NCBI RefSeq assembly: GCF_003014485.1
Contig: NZ_PYGA01000009.1
Location: forward strand, 186,001-250,000
Reading direction: 5' to 3'
Length of the DNA stretch: 64,000 nt
DNA from: Murinocardiopsis flavida
Lineage (GTDB): Bacteria; Actinomycetota; Actinomycetes; Streptosporangiales; Streptosporangiaceae
Shown piece after piece: positions 50,231 through 59,236 of this stretch. The position numbers were made by a program, and so were the translations under genes. Positions within the stretch are counted from its first letter, which is position 1. Each line of letters begins with the position of its first letter. The notes under the pieces were generated by a model. It worked only from the letters and a program-made list of their open reading frames with translations, was not told where the DNA came from and did no database searches.

Positions 50231-52390
50231 TCACGCGTGCGCTTCGGCTGACTCGGCGAGCCGGTCGGCGATGTGCTGCGGCAGCGGCTCGTGCCGCAGG
50301 TAGGAGCGGCTGAACGTGCCCGTGCCGTGCGAGACGGAGCGCAGGTCGATGGCGTAGCGGGTGATCTCCAGTTGCGGGATCTCGGCGCGGATGAGGGTGC
50401 GCCCGCCGGGGACGGGCTCGGTGCCGATGACCCGCCCGCGCCGGGACGACAGGTCGCTCATGACCGCGCCCATGGAGGAGTCGGCGACCAGCACCGACAC
50501 CGCGTCGACGGGTTCGAGCATGGCGAGGCGGCCGTTCTCGGCGGCGTCCTTCAGGGCGAGCCGGCCGGCCTTCTGGAACGCCATGTCGGAGGAGTCGACC
50601 GAGTGCGCCTTGCCGTCGTACAGGGTGACCCTGATGTCGACCATGGGGTAGCCGGCGTCGAGGCCCTGCGCCATCTGGCTGCGGATGCCCTTCTCGACCG
50701 ACGGGATGTACTGGCGCGGCACCACGCCGCCGACGATCTTGTCGACGAACTCCAGCCCGGCGCCCGACGGGAGCGGTTCGACCTTGATGTGGCAGACACC
50801 GTACTCGCCGTGGCCGCCGCTCTGCTTGACGTTGCGGCCCATGCCCTGGCTGGGCACGGAGAACGTGGCGCGCAGCGGGATGCGGACGTCGTCGGTCTCG
50901 ACGGTGACGCCGTAGCGGTTGGCGAGCCGGTCCAGTGCGACGTCGAGGTGGGCCTCGCCCATGCACCACGCCACCATCTGGTGGGTCTCGGGGTTCACCT
51001 CGACCTTCAGGGTGACGTCCTCCGAGGTGAGCCGCGAGACGGCCTGGGCGAGCTTGTCCTCGTCGGACTTCGACGCGGCGCGCAGCGCGACCGGCAGCAG
51101 CGGGTCGGGGAAGGTCCACGGCGGCATGCGCAGCGGGCGGTCCTTGTCGGAGAGCGTGTCGCCGGTCTCGGCCGCGGTGAGTTTCGCGACGGTGCAGATG
51201 TCGCCGGCGGTGACGGCCCCGCACGGGGTGCCGTTCTTGCCGAGCGGGATGGAGATCGCGCCGATGCGCTCGTCGACGTCGTGGTCGTCGTGCCCGCGGT
51301 CGGTGAGGCCGTGCCCGCTCACGTGCACCACGGCGTCGGGCCGCAGGGTGCCGGAGAACACCCGCACGACGCTCAGCCGGCCGACGTAGGGGTCGCTGAC
51401 GGTCTTGACGACCTCGGCGAGCAGCGGGCCGTCGGGGTCGCAGGTGAGGCCGGTGACCGGCCGGTCGTCAACGGTGGCGACCGGCGGGAGCGGGCGCTCG
51501 GTGGGGTTCGGGCAGGCGCGGGGCAGCTCGTGCAGCAGTTCGTGGACGCCGACGCCGGTGGTCCCGGAGATTGCGAGGACGGGGAAGAAGCCGCCGCGGG
51601 CGACCGCCGCCTCCAGGTCGGCCACGAGCATGGCCGGGTCGAGGTCGGCGCCCTCCATGTAGCGCTCCATGAGGGTCTCGTCCTCGCTCTCCTGGATGAC
51701 CCCCTCGATGAGGGAGGAGCGCAGCTCCTCGACCTCGGCGGCCAGGCCGTCGGGGAGCGGGGCCTCGACGCGTTCGCCGCCGGTGTAGTCGGCGTAGCCC
51801 TGGGAGAGCAGCCGCACGAGCCCGTGCACGGTCCGCTGGTCGCCGGACCCGGCGGCAACGGGGAAGTAGGCGGGCATGACGCCTTCGCCGAAAGCGACCT
51901 GGCACTGGGTGACGACGTCGGCGAAGTCGGCGCGGTGGTGGTCGATCTTGGTGATGGCGACGGCGCGCGGCATGCCGACGGCGGCGCACTCCTCCCACAG
52001 GATCTGGGTGCGCGCGTCGATGGGGTCGACGGCGGACACGACGAACAGGGCGGCGTCGGCGGCGCGCAGCCCGGCGCGCAGGTCGCCGACGTAGTCGGCG
52101 TAGCCGGGGGTGTCGATCAGGTTGACCTTCACGCCGTCGACCATGACGGGCGCGACGGAGAGGTTGACGGAGCGCTTCTGCCGCGCCTCGACGTCGTCGT
52201 GGTCGCTGACGGTCGTGCCGTCCTCGACCCGGCCGACGCGGGTCGTGGCGCCCGCGGTGTGCAGGAGGGATTCGAGCAGGGTGGTCTTCCCTGCCCCGGA
52301 ATGGCCGATCAGCACCACGTTGCGGATGTCCGCGGGCCGGTCGGCCCTTGGTGCCCTGCCGCTGGTCGATGGACCGGATCTGTCCGCCAT
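50231..52390 (-). CDS. Elongation factor G-like protein (EF-G2)
   Basis: 719 residues. GTPase motifs: GHSGAGKTTLLESLL (P-loop), DTPGYADYVGDLRAG and ITKIDH, where canonical EF-G has NKxD. Domains II-V follow, with VEVNPETHQMVAWCMGEAHLDVALDRL and GGHGEYGVCHIKVEPL. It groups with the actinobacterial EF-G2 paralogues, whose function is not settled and which do not replace EF-G in translocation in the cases studied. The start ATG is preceded by GGAGTTGGGC. The only translation factor gene in the window; no ribosomal genes flank it. Confidence 0.93.
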   Translation of the reverse strand: MADRSGPSTSGRAPRADRPADIRNVVLIGHSGAGKTTLLESLLHTAGATTRVGRVEDGTTVSDHDDVEARQKRSVNLSVAPVMVDGVKVNLIDTPGYADYVGDLRAGLRAADAALFVVSAVDPIDARTQILWEECAAVGMPRAVAITKIDHHRADFADVVTQCQVAFGEGVMPAYFPVAAGSGDQRTVHGLVRLLSQGYADYTGGERVEAPLPDGLAAEVEELRSSLIEGVIQESEDETLMERYMEGADLDPAMLVADLEAAVARGGFFPVLAISGTTGVGVHELLHELPRACPNPTERPLPPVATVDDRPVTGLTCDPDGPLLAEVVKTVSDPYVGRLSVVRVFSGTLRPDAVVHVSGHGLTDRGHDDHDVDERIGAISIPLGKNGTPCGAVTAGDICTVAKLTAAETGDTLSDKDRPLRMPPWTFPDPLLPVALRAASKSDEDKLAQAVSRLTSEDVTLKVEVNPETHQMVAWCMGEAHLDVALDRLANRYGVTVETDDVRIPLRATFSVPSQGMGRNVKQSGGHGEYGVCHIKVEPLPSGAGLEFVDKIVGGVVPRQYIPSVEKGIRSQMAQGLDAGYPMVDIRVTLYDGKAHSVDSSDMAFQKAGRLALKDAAENGRLAMLEPVDAVSVLVADSSMGAVMSDLSSRRGRVIGTEPVPGGRTLIRAEIPQLEITRYAIDLRSVSHGTGTFSRSYLRHEPLPQHIADRLAESAEAHA

Positions 52391-52691
52391 GCTTGCCCAA
52401 CTCCTTCGTCCGCCGGGCGCGGTGGCATCGCGCGCTCGCGGTCGGGCGGCAGTCGCCTGCGCTCGGCGGATTCGCTCGCCTGCCTATGGGACGGTCGCGC
52501 GCCAGTGTGACGCGCGACACTTCCTACCGTCACCCGCGCCGCCGGATATCACAAGGGGTGACGGCGGGTTCGGCGGAACCGATCCGGGGAAGGGCCGCGG
52601 CGGTATCGGGACGTTTCGGTCACATCGGGCGGGCGGCGGGGTGTTCGGGGCGCGGATCATCGGGTCGGGCGGATCTCCTAGGCTGTGCCCC
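52391..52691. other. Divergent spacer EF-G2 / CPBP protease
   Basis: 301 bp with a 9-bp perfect inverted repeat CCGTCACCC / GGGTGACGG (52527-52535, 52556-52564) around an AT-richer centre (GGATATCACAAGG), a possible operator or promoter. TAGGCT (52679-52684) ends 7 bases before GTG 52692, which suits a leaderless transcript of the protease gene. Confidence 0.5.
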
Positions 52692-53549
52692 GTGCCGTGG
52701 TCGGAGAGCGTTCCCCAGTTCAGTTCCGCAGCGATGGCCATCGGGTTCGTCCTGGTCGCATACGCCGCTGTCGGCGAACCGCTGCTCGGGCGGTGGTTCT
52801 ACGCCCGCTTCCGGCGCCGCCGCGGCGCCGACCCGCGCGCCCTGGTCAGGTTCTACGGCACCGCGGCCGCCGTCCAGTGGGCGTGGGCCGCGGCCGTCGC
52901 CGCTGTGCTGGTGCTGTCGCCGGGGCTGGCAGCGTCCGATCTCGGGCTGCGGCTGCCGCACAACTGGGCGCCGATCCTCGGCGCCGCCGCCGGCGCGGGC
53001 GCGGTGTTCCTCGTGTTCCACCTCCTCACCCGTGCGTCGCGCGGCCGCCCCGCCGAAGGCCCCGGCCAGGGCGGGCGCCCCGCCCAGGGGCCCGGCGGGC
53101 CGCCGGACGACGCGCTCGGCGCCGTAGCGGCCGACCTCGCCCCGCAGACCCGGCGCGAGCGCAGGGCGGCGGCCGTGCACGCGGTCACCGCGGGGATCTG
53201 CGAGGAGCTGCTGTACCGCGGGCTGTTCGTCGCGCTCGGCGTGGGACTGGGGCTGCCGGTCTGGGCGGCGGCGGTGCTGTCGTGCGTGCTGTTCGCCGTG
53301 GCGCACGTGTACCAGGGCTGGTGGGGCCTTGTGGGGCCCGGCGTGCTCGGTGCCGCCGCCATGGTGCTCTACCTCGTGACGGGCAGCCTGATCGTCGCCA
53401 TCGTCGCGCATGTCCTGATCAACCTGCGGTCGGTGCTGGCCGGCGGCGGTCGGCGCGGCGCCGGACCCGGGTCGCCCGGCGGCGGCCGCGGGGGGTCGCG
53501 CGGCGGCCGCCGCGCGAAGGGCCGCCGCCACCGCCCCGCCGCCGCCTGA
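52692..53549 (+). CDS. CPBP-family intramembrane glutamic endopeptidase
   Basis: 285 residues from GTG 52692. About six helices. Motif 1 ICEELLYRG (EExxxR), motif 2 FAVAHVYQG (FxxxH) and motif 3 VAHVLINLR (HxxxN) are the Abi/CAAX protease active site. A Gly/Pro-rich loop (GRPAEGPGQGGRPAQGPGGPP) interrupts the N-terminal half, and a Gly/Arg tail ends it. The substrate is unknown; relatives process prenylated or bacteriocin-related peptides. Confidence 0.88.
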   Translation: MPWSESVPQFSSAAMAIGFVLVAYAAVGEPLLGRWFYARFRRRRGADPRALVRFYGTAAAVQWAWAAAVAAVLVLSPGLAASDLGLRLPHNWAPILGAAAGAGAVFLVFHLLTRASRGRPAEGPGQGGRPAQGPGGPPDDALGAVAADLAPQTRRERRAAAVHAVTAGICEELLYRGLFVALGVGLGLPVWAAAVLSCVLFAVAHVYQGWWGLVGPGVLGAAAMVLYLVTGSLIVAIVAHVLINLRSVLAGGGRRGAGPGSPGGGRGGSRGGRRAKGRRHRPAAA

Positions 53550-53553
53550 ACCC

Positions 53554-55095
53554 TCACCCGCGCTCCCGCGGGCGGACGTGGTGCGGCTCCCAGCGCCGCG
53601 CGGTCGCGGCGAGCGCGACGAACGCCACGGCGGAGACCACCAGCAGGCCGAGGAAGACCCGGTGGGTCGCCAGGGTGAGCCCCTCCTGCACGTAGCGCAG
53701 CACCTCGGGGTCGTCGGCGCGCGCGAGCACGGCGCCGGCCTCGTCGACGCCCTGCGGGAGCGCGCCGCGGATCCGCTCCGGCGCGCCGGCGAACCAGGTG
53801 GACAGCGTGGAGTTGGCGACGGCGCCGAACACCGCCGCGCCGACCGCGGATCCCACACTGCGGCTGAACATCGCCGCGCCGGTGACCACCCCCCGCTCGT
53901 CCCAGGGCACCAGCGACTGCACGCCCACGACGGTCGACGTCGACAGCAGCCCGAGCCCGGCGCCCTGCACGAGGCAGCACAGCGCGATATAGCCGAGCGC
54001 GGTCCCCTCGTCGACGAAGAGCAGCATCGTCCCCGCGGTCAGCGTGAACAGGACGCCGAGCAGCGCGGTCTGCCGGAACCCGGCGCGCATGTACAGGTGG
54101 GCGGAGAGCGACGACGCCGCCGGCCAGCCGATGGATTGGGCCGACACGACGAACCCCGCGACGGCGGCGCCCGCGCCGAGGACGCCCTGGGCGAAGGTCG
54201 GCAGCATCGTCACGGGCGCGATGAGCAGCACCCCGACAGCGGCGTTGGCGGTGTTCACGCCGATGAAGACCCGCCGGGTCCACAGCCGGGGCGGCATCAT
54301 CGGTGCGGCGGCGCGGTTCTCCCACCAGGCGAAGGCCGCGGTGGCGGCGGCCCCGGCCGCCAGGACCGCTGTGCTGGGGACCGAGCCCCACGCCCAGCGG
54401 GTGCCCGATTCGAGCAGGCCCAGCATGATCAGGGTCGCGCCGGTCAGCAGCAGGACCGCCCCGCCGACGTCCAACCGCGCGCGGTTTGGCCGCTCGCCGA
54501 CGACCTCGGTGAAGTTGCGGTGGACGAGCCACAGTGCGACGAGGCCGACCGGGATGTTGACGAGGAAGATCCAGCGCCAGGACACCAGGTCGGAGAACAG
54601 CCCGCCGACGGCGGGGCCCAGGACGGCCGAGATCCCCCACACGCTCGACAGTGCGGCGTTCGCCCTGCCGCGCTCGGCGACGGGGTACAGGTCGCCGGCG
54701 ATGGTCATGCTGATCGAGCCGATGGCGCCCGCGCCGACCCCCTGGAGGACGCGGCCGGCGATGAGCGCCTCCATGCTCCACGCGGCCCCCGCCAGCACCG
54801 AGGCGGCCAGGAAGACGGCGGTGCCGACGAGCAGGAGGGGTTTGCGCCCGTAGGTGTCGGCCAGCCGCGCGTAGAACGGGATGGACACGGCCTGGGTGAG
54901 CAGGAACCCGGAGAACATCCACGGGTAGAGGGTGTAGGAGCCCAGGTCGCCGACGATGGAGGGGACGGCGGTCGCGACGATGGTGGAGTCGATCGCCGCG
55001 AGCGCGACAGCGGTCATCAGGCCGATGAGGACGGCGGTGCGGGGGTCGCGTGCGCGCACGCCCGGTGCCGGCGGGTCGGAAGGGGTCGGGGCCAT
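53554..55095 (-). CDS. MFS transporter (DHA2, 14-helix type)
   Basis: 513 residues from ATG 55095; no clear ribosome site, and the frame is open further upstream as a low-complexity stretch. About 14 helices; motif A-like ARLADTYGRKPLLLVG, motif C-like region ISAVLGPAVGGLFSD after RGRANAA, and DSTIVATAVPSIVGDLG in helix 1, typical of DHA2 drug:H+ antiporters (QacA/EmrB type). The C-terminal VQEGLTLATHRVFLGLL is also common there. Probably exports hydrophobic cations or antibiotics; no local regulator is evident. Confidence 0.9.
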   Translation of the reverse strand: MAPTPSDPPAPGVRARDPRTAVLIGLMTAVALAAIDSTIVATAVPSIVGDLGSYTLYPWMFSGFLLTQAVSIPFYARLADTYGRKPLLLVGTAVFLAASVLAGAAWSMEALIAGRVLQGVGAGAIGSISMTIAGDLYPVAERGRANAALSSVWGISAVLGPAVGGLFSDLVSWRWIFLVNIPVGLVALWLVHRNFTEVVGERPNRARLDVGGAVLLLTGATLIMLGLLESGTRWAWGSVPSTAVLAAGAAATAAFAWWENRAAAPMMPPRLWTRRVFIGVNTANAAVGVLLIAPVTMLPTFAQGVLGAGAAVAGFVVSAQSIGWPAASSLSAHLYMRAGFRQTALLGVLFTLTAGTMLLFVDEGTALGYIALCCLVQGAGLGLLSTSTVVGVQSLVPWDERGVVTGAAMFSRSVGSAVGAAVFGAVANSTLSTWFAGAPERIRGALPQGVDEAGAVLARADDPEVLRYVQEGLTLATHRVFLGLLVVSAVAFVALAATARRWEPHHVRPRERG

Positions 55096-55268
55096 GCCAT
55101 GGGCAACACCGCGCGCCGCCGCGGCGTTCCCGCGCGGCTCCGCCGCCGCGCCGGGCCGGGCGGGGCGGGGTGCGGGAGGGGGCAGCGCGGGGCGGTGCGG
55201 GGGTGGTGCCACCACGACCGTGCGCAGACCCGTATGCACCCGTGTGTGCGGCGTCGGCATCGGGCACC

Positions 55269-56087
55269 ATGAGTACCGTGTCCGATGTCTTGCAGAACGA
55301 CGCCTTTGAGGCGCACCCCGAACGCCGCCTGCTGACGACCTCGGACGGGGTGCGCATCGACTCCGTCCTCCGGCGCGGCGCCCGCACCCGAACCACGGCC
55401 GTCGTCCTGGCGAACGGCTTCACGGGGACGTGGCGCAGCGCCGACACCAAGATGATCGCCGGCCGCATGCTGGCCGTCGGCGACGCCATGACCTTCGACT
55501 TCCGCGGCCACCACGACTCCACCGGCGAGTGCACGGTCGGCGACCGCGAGGTCCACGACCTGGAGGCCGTCGTCGCGCATCTCCGCACGCTCGGCTACAC
55601 CGACATCGCGACCGTCGGCTTCTCCATGGGCGCGGCCGTGGTCATCCGGCACGCCGCCATGTTCGGCGGGGTGCGCGCGGTCGCGTCCGTCAGCGGGCCG
55701 TCCCGCTGGTACTACCGCGGCACGTCGCGGATGCGGCTGCTGCACTTCGGCCTGGAGACCCAGGTCGGCCGGTTCTTCCTGCGGCACGCCCGGCGGGTGC
55801 GGGTGGTCGACCGGCACTGGGACCCGGTGCCGCCCGACCCCACCGAGTCCGCGGTCGGCGTCGCGCCCGCCGCGCTGCTGGTGATGCACGGCGCGGCCGA
55901 CACCTACTTCCCGGTGGAGCACGCGCGCCGCATGTACGAGGCGGCGGCCGAGCCGAAGGACCTGTGGGTGGAGCAGGGCATGGGCCACGCCGAACACGCC
56001 ATGACCCCGGAGCGCGCCGACCGCCTCGCGGCCTGGATCGGCCGCCGTTTCGCGGCGGCCCGCGAGGGAGGCGCCGACCAGGGGTGA
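55269..56087 (+). CDS. Alpha/beta hydrolase
   Basis: 272 residues. FDFRGHHDSTGE (oxyanion HG-like region), VGFSMGAAVV (nucleophile elbow GxSxG: GFSMG), MHGAADTYFP (acidic residue) and GMGHAEHAM (His) give the triad in order. Serine aminopeptidase/hydrolase_4 type, as in many actinomycete esterases and lipases. The start ATG lies 8 bases behind CATCGGGCAC, without a good ribosome site. Divergent from the MFS transporter, followed by a second MFS gene. Confidence 0.86.
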   Translation: MSTVSDVLQNDAFEAHPERRLLTTSDGVRIDSVLRRGARTRTTAVVLANGFTGTWRSADTKMIAGRMLAVGDAMTFDFRGHHDSTGECTVGDREVHDLEAVVAHLRTLGYTDIATVGFSMGAAVVIRHAAMFGGVRAVASVSGPSRWYYRGTSRMRLLHFGLETQVGRFFLRHARRVRVVDRHWDPVPPDPTESAVGVAPAALLVMHGAADTYFPVEHARRMYEAAAEPKDLWVEQGMGHAEHAMTPERADRLAAWIGRRFAAAREGGADQG

Positions 56088-56121
56088 TGCCGCCGCCGCG
56101 AAAGTGTGGCAGAACTGTGTG

Positions 56122-57378
56122 ATGCCGGAAAGCTCCGAACATCGGACCTCTGCCGCGGCGCCCCGGACCTCGGGGCTCCGCGGCCGCGCGTTCACGCTGC
56201 TCATCCTGGCGACGGTCGGCAGCTTCGCCGGGTACGTGCTGCTGCTGCCGATCGTCCCGCTGTGGGCGACCCGGGGCGGGGCCGGTGAGCTCGGCGCCGG
56301 GGCGACCACGTCGGTGTTCATGCTCACCACGGTCCTCACCCAGTTGGCGATGCCGTGGCTGCTGGAGCACGGCGGGTACCGGTGGACCTTTGCCGCCGGT
56401 GCGCTGCTGCTCGCCGTTCCCACCCCGCTGTTCCTGCTCACCGCCGACCTCGGTCCGCTGCTCGCCGTCTCGGCGGTGCGCGGGGTCGGGTTCGGCATGT
56501 TCAGTGTCGTGGGGGCCGCGCTCGCCGCCCGGCTGGTGCCCACAGCGGAGATCGGCAGGGCCGCGGGGTACTACGGCCTCGCCGTGGGCCTGCCCAACCA
56601 GCTGTTCCTGTTCAGCGGGGTCTGGCTGGCGCTGAACGCGGGGTTCGGGCCGGTGTTCTGGATCGCCACGGTGGCGCCGGTCCTCGGTGCGGCGGCCGCC
56701 GTGGGGGTGTGGCTCACGGGCGGTTCGGGGGTCGGCGCGGCCGAGCGCGGCGACCCGGCCACCGGCGGCGGGGCGCACCCCACGGGCCCGCGGCTGTGGC
56801 TGGCGCTGGCGGCGCCGCTGGTCGTCATGCTCGCGCTGGCAGCGGCGTCGAGCGGGATCGTCACCTTCCTCGCCATCCCGTTGGAGCGCGCCGCGTGGCT
56901 GGCGTCGGCCGCGCTGCTCGGCTACGGCACGGCCGCGGTGCTGTTCCGCTGGCTCGCCGGGGCGCTGAACGACCGTGCGGGGCGCCCGGTGCTGCTCGTC
57001 CCAGCCGCGGTGGCGGCGGCGGTGGGCATGGCGCTGTCGGCGTGGGCGATCTGGCCCGCGGGCGCGGCGTGGGAGGGGCCGGGTGCCGCCGCGGGGTTCG
57101 CCGTGGTCGCCGGGGCCACCCTGTTCGGGGCGGGGTTCGGCGCGGCCCAGAACGACACGCTGGTGGTCATGTTCCGACGTTCGGGCCCCGGCGGCTACGG
57201 CACGGCGAGCGCGGCGTGGAACATCGGCTACGACGGCGGGACGGGGGCAGGGGCGCTCGCGCTCGGCCTGCTCGCGCAGTCCTTCGGCTACGGCCCGGCG
57301 TTCCTGAGCAGCGGGCTGGTGGTCGTCGCGTGCCTGCCGACGGCCCTGCTGCTGGCCCGCCGCCCGGTGCGGCACTGA
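56122..57378 (+). CDS. MFS transporter
   Basis: 418 residues from ATG 56122 (the frame is open from GTG 56104). Twelve helices in two halves; LLLPIVPLWATRGGAG, RGVGFGMFSVVGAALAARLVP and GALNDRAGRPVLL (motif A-like) are visible. The C-terminal half contains AAQNDTLVVMFRRSGPGGYGTASAAWNIGYDGGTGAGA. It ends in a basic RRPVRH. Substrate unknown. Followed by a very strong hairpin. Confidence 0.87.
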   Translation: MPESSEHRTSAAAPRTSGLRGRAFTLLILATVGSFAGYVLLLPIVPLWATRGGAGELGAGATTSVFMLTTVLTQLAMPWLLEHGGYRWTFAAGALLLAVPTPLFLLTADLGPLLAVSAVRGVGFGMFSVVGAALAARLVPTAEIGRAAGYYGLAVGLPNQLFLFSGVWLALNAGFGPVFWIATVAPVLGAAAAVGVWLTGGSGVGAAERGDPATGGGAHPTGPRLWLALAAPLVVMLALAAASSGIVTFLAIPLERAAWLASAALLGYGTAAVLFRWLAGALNDRAGRPVLLVPAAVAAAVGMALSAWAIWPAGAAWEGPGAAAGFAVVAGATLFGAGFGAAQNDTLVVMFRRSGPGGYGTASAAWNIGYDGGTGAGALALGLLAQSFGYGPAFLSSGLVVVACLPTALLLARRPVRH

Positions 57379-57380
57379 GG

Positions 57381-57432
57381 CGGGGCGAGGGGCCGGGTGC
57401 CGCCGCGCGGCGGCACCCGGCCCCTCGCCCCG
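57381..57432. terminator. 24-bp perfect hairpin
   Basis: CGGGGCGAGGGGCCGGG... with an exact complement: arms 57381-57404 and 57409-57432, GCGC loop. It stands between the convergent MFS and coiled-coil protein genes. No T tract, but the stability should stop transcription from both sides. Confidence 0.85.
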
Positions 57433-57473
57433 GACACCCGGGTGACCGGTGGCCGGTGGTCAGTGGCCTGCGG

Positions 57474-58457
57474 TCAGTACGACGACACGTGGACGTGGTC
57501 GAAGTGGTTCTGGGTGATGCTGCCGCGGTCCTCCATGGGCTTCCACCCGGCGCCGGGGTTGGCGGAGTGCCAGATCTTCTGCTCCCAGATGACGTACATG
57601 ACGCCCAGGCGGTCGGCGTTGTTCTTGGCGTACTCGGCCATCTGCTGCCCGAGCTGCCGGTTGGTCGATGACGGCGACGCGCCGCCCGCGCTCATCATGA
57701 AGTCGCACGCCCGGCCGGACCCGTGCTCGCCGGGGTCGCCGGGGCGCAGGCAGCCCACCGGGAACGGCGCGCCGAACTTGCCGACCATGTCGTCGCGGAT
57801 GGCGGCCATGCGCGGGGTGGCGCCGTCCCAGCCGGGGCCCTTCGCCTTGGCGGGGATGCCGCCGTCGCCGCCGCCGCCGGGGATCTGCTGCCGCTTGTAC
57901 TTGGCGATCTTCTTCTTGACCTCGTCGCGCTGGTCCTCGAGGTCGCCGATGAGCTCCTTGGCGTCGTCGAGCTGGTCCTCGGCCTTGTCGTTGGCCTTCT
58001 TGTGCTTGGACAGCGCGGAGCCGAGCTTGTTGACGCGGTCGCCGTTGTTGCGCGAGATGTGCTGGGCGAGCGTGGCGTCGTTGAGCATCTGGTCGGGTTC
58101 GCTGCTCATGACGACCTCGACCGTGGGGTCGAGACCGCTGCTCTTGTACTGGGCCGAGGCGAGCTCGCGGACGTTGGACCGCGCCTGCTTCAGCTCGTTC
58201 GCGGTCTTCTTGACGGTCTTCTGGGACTTCTGCGCGCGCTTCTTCGCCTCGGTGTACTGGAGGAGTTCGCCGTCGTAGTCCTTTTCGAGGGACTTGGCGC
58301 GCTTGTTGAGGTCCTGGAGCTTGTCCTCGACGCTTTCGGGCTCGGCGATCGCGGCCGGCGGGACGGCGAGGAGCATGGCGGCGGCGAGGAGCGCCGTGAC
58401 CGCTGCGCCGCGCCTGCGCGCGGTCGCACTCGATGTGGAGGGGTGGCGTTGAGTCAC
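57474..58457 (-). CDS. Secreted coiled-coil protein with ARB_07466-like C-terminal domain
   Basis: 327 residues from GTG 58457. Signal peptide (AVTALLAAAMLLAVPPAAIAEP), then a long coiled coil (ESVEDKLQDLNKRAKSLEKDY to DEVKKKIAKYKRQQI) of about 150 residues, a short Gly linker and a C-terminal domain with FPVGCLRPGDPGEHGSGRACDFMMS, GVMYVIWEQKIWHS and HFDHVHVS. This C-terminal domain resembles M15-like/ARB_07466 modules and has a possible metal triad (H...D in the EHGSGRACDF part, H-x-DHVH). Likely a cell-wall-associated protein or hydrolase. NlpC/P60 proteins often share such coiled coils. Confidence 0.8.
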   Translation of the reverse strand: MTQRHPSTSSATARRRGAAVTALLAAAMLLAVPPAAIAEPESVEDKLQDLNKRAKSLEKDYDGELLQYTEAKKRAQKSQKTVKKTANELKQARSNVRELASAQYKSSGLDPTVEVVMSSEPDQMLNDATLAQHISRNNGDRVNKLGSALSKHKKANDKAEDQLDDAKELIGDLEDQRDEVKKKIAKYKRQQIPGGGGDGGIPAKAKGPGWDGATPRMAAIRDDMVGKFGAPFPVGCLRPGDPGEHGSGRACDFMMSAGGASPSSTNRQLGQQMAEYAKNNADRLGVMYVIWEQKIWHSANPGAGWKPMEDRGSITQNHFDHVHVSSY

Positions 58458-58624
58458 TGTTGGTCGCTTCCGTGGAGGTAACCCGGCCTGCCCCGCCGTC
58501 CCGGGGGAGTGGGGGAGGGGGCGGGCGGGCCGCATGAGGCTCGTGCAGACCCTACGTGATGCGGCTGTTATGTGCCTACTCAACTCATCGCGTCACGGGC
58601 ATCACAGGGCAAATGCCTCGGCGG

Positions 58625-59179
58625 TCAGCCTAGGCCACCGAAGGCACTGGGCAGTGACCCCGTCCCCGCGGAGGCCGGCGGGGACGGCAGGAACCAGGCG
58701 GAGCGGCGGACGTCGCGCATCGCCGCGCGCCGGGTGTCGCGGTCGAGCCGGTCGAGGTAGACGATGCCGTCGAGGTGATCGGTCTCATGCTGGAGGCAGC
58801 GCGCCATGAGTCCGCTCCCGCTCAGCACCACCGGATCGTTGCGGAGGTCGACGCCGGTGACGACGGCGTGCTGGGCGCGGCGGGTGGCGTACCAGAGGCC
58901 CGGCACCGAAAGGCAGCCCTCCTCGCCGTCCTGGACCTCCTCGGACAGCTCGGTGAGCTCGGGGTTGAGGACGTAGCCGATCTCGCCGTCGACGTTGTAG
59001 CTGAACGCCCGCAGCCCGACGCCGATCTGGGTGGCGGCGACCCCGGCCCGGCCGGGTTCGTCCACGGTGTCGAGGAGGTCGCGCACCAGCGACTCGGTGT
59101 GGTGGTCGAACGTGGTGACGGGCGTGGTGGGGGTGACGAGTACGGGGTCGCCGAAATGGACGATGGGGCGCAGGGTCAT
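58625..59179 (-). CDS. def: Peptide deformylase
   Basis: 184 residues. Motif 1 [11 protein letters not shown], motif 2 EEGCLSVPG (metal Cys) and motif 3 QHETDHLDG (HExxH) are all intact, so it should remove formyl groups from new proteins. The C-terminal 20 residues ([19 protein letters not shown]) extend past the usual end. It follows the nucleotidyltransferase gene in the same direction with a 57-bp gap. Actinomycetes often have several def genes; this one lies away from fmt. Confidence 0.95.
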   Translation of the reverse strand: MTLRPIVHFGDPVLVTPTTPVTTFDHHTESLVRDLLDTVDEPGRAGVAATQIGVGLRAFSYNVDGEIGYVLNPELTELSEEVQDGEEGCLSVPGLWYATRRAQHAVVTGVDLRNDPVVLSGSGLMARCLQHETDHLDGIVYLDRLDRDTRRAAMRDVRRSAWFLPSPPASAGTGSLPSAFGGLG

Positions 59180-59236
59180 GGCTGCCAGGTTAGCCGCGCC
59201 GCGGCGGCGGCCGGTCGTCCGCCCCAGGTGGGGCGG

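Noticed and set aside
58458-58624. c-di-AMP (ydaO-type) riboswitch before the secreted coiled-coil gene
   Set aside because: Such riboswitches precede similar wall genes in actinomycetes, but I could not find the conserved GGGGAACC and GGTGAAT-like blocks in this 167-bp leader. A covariance search would decide.
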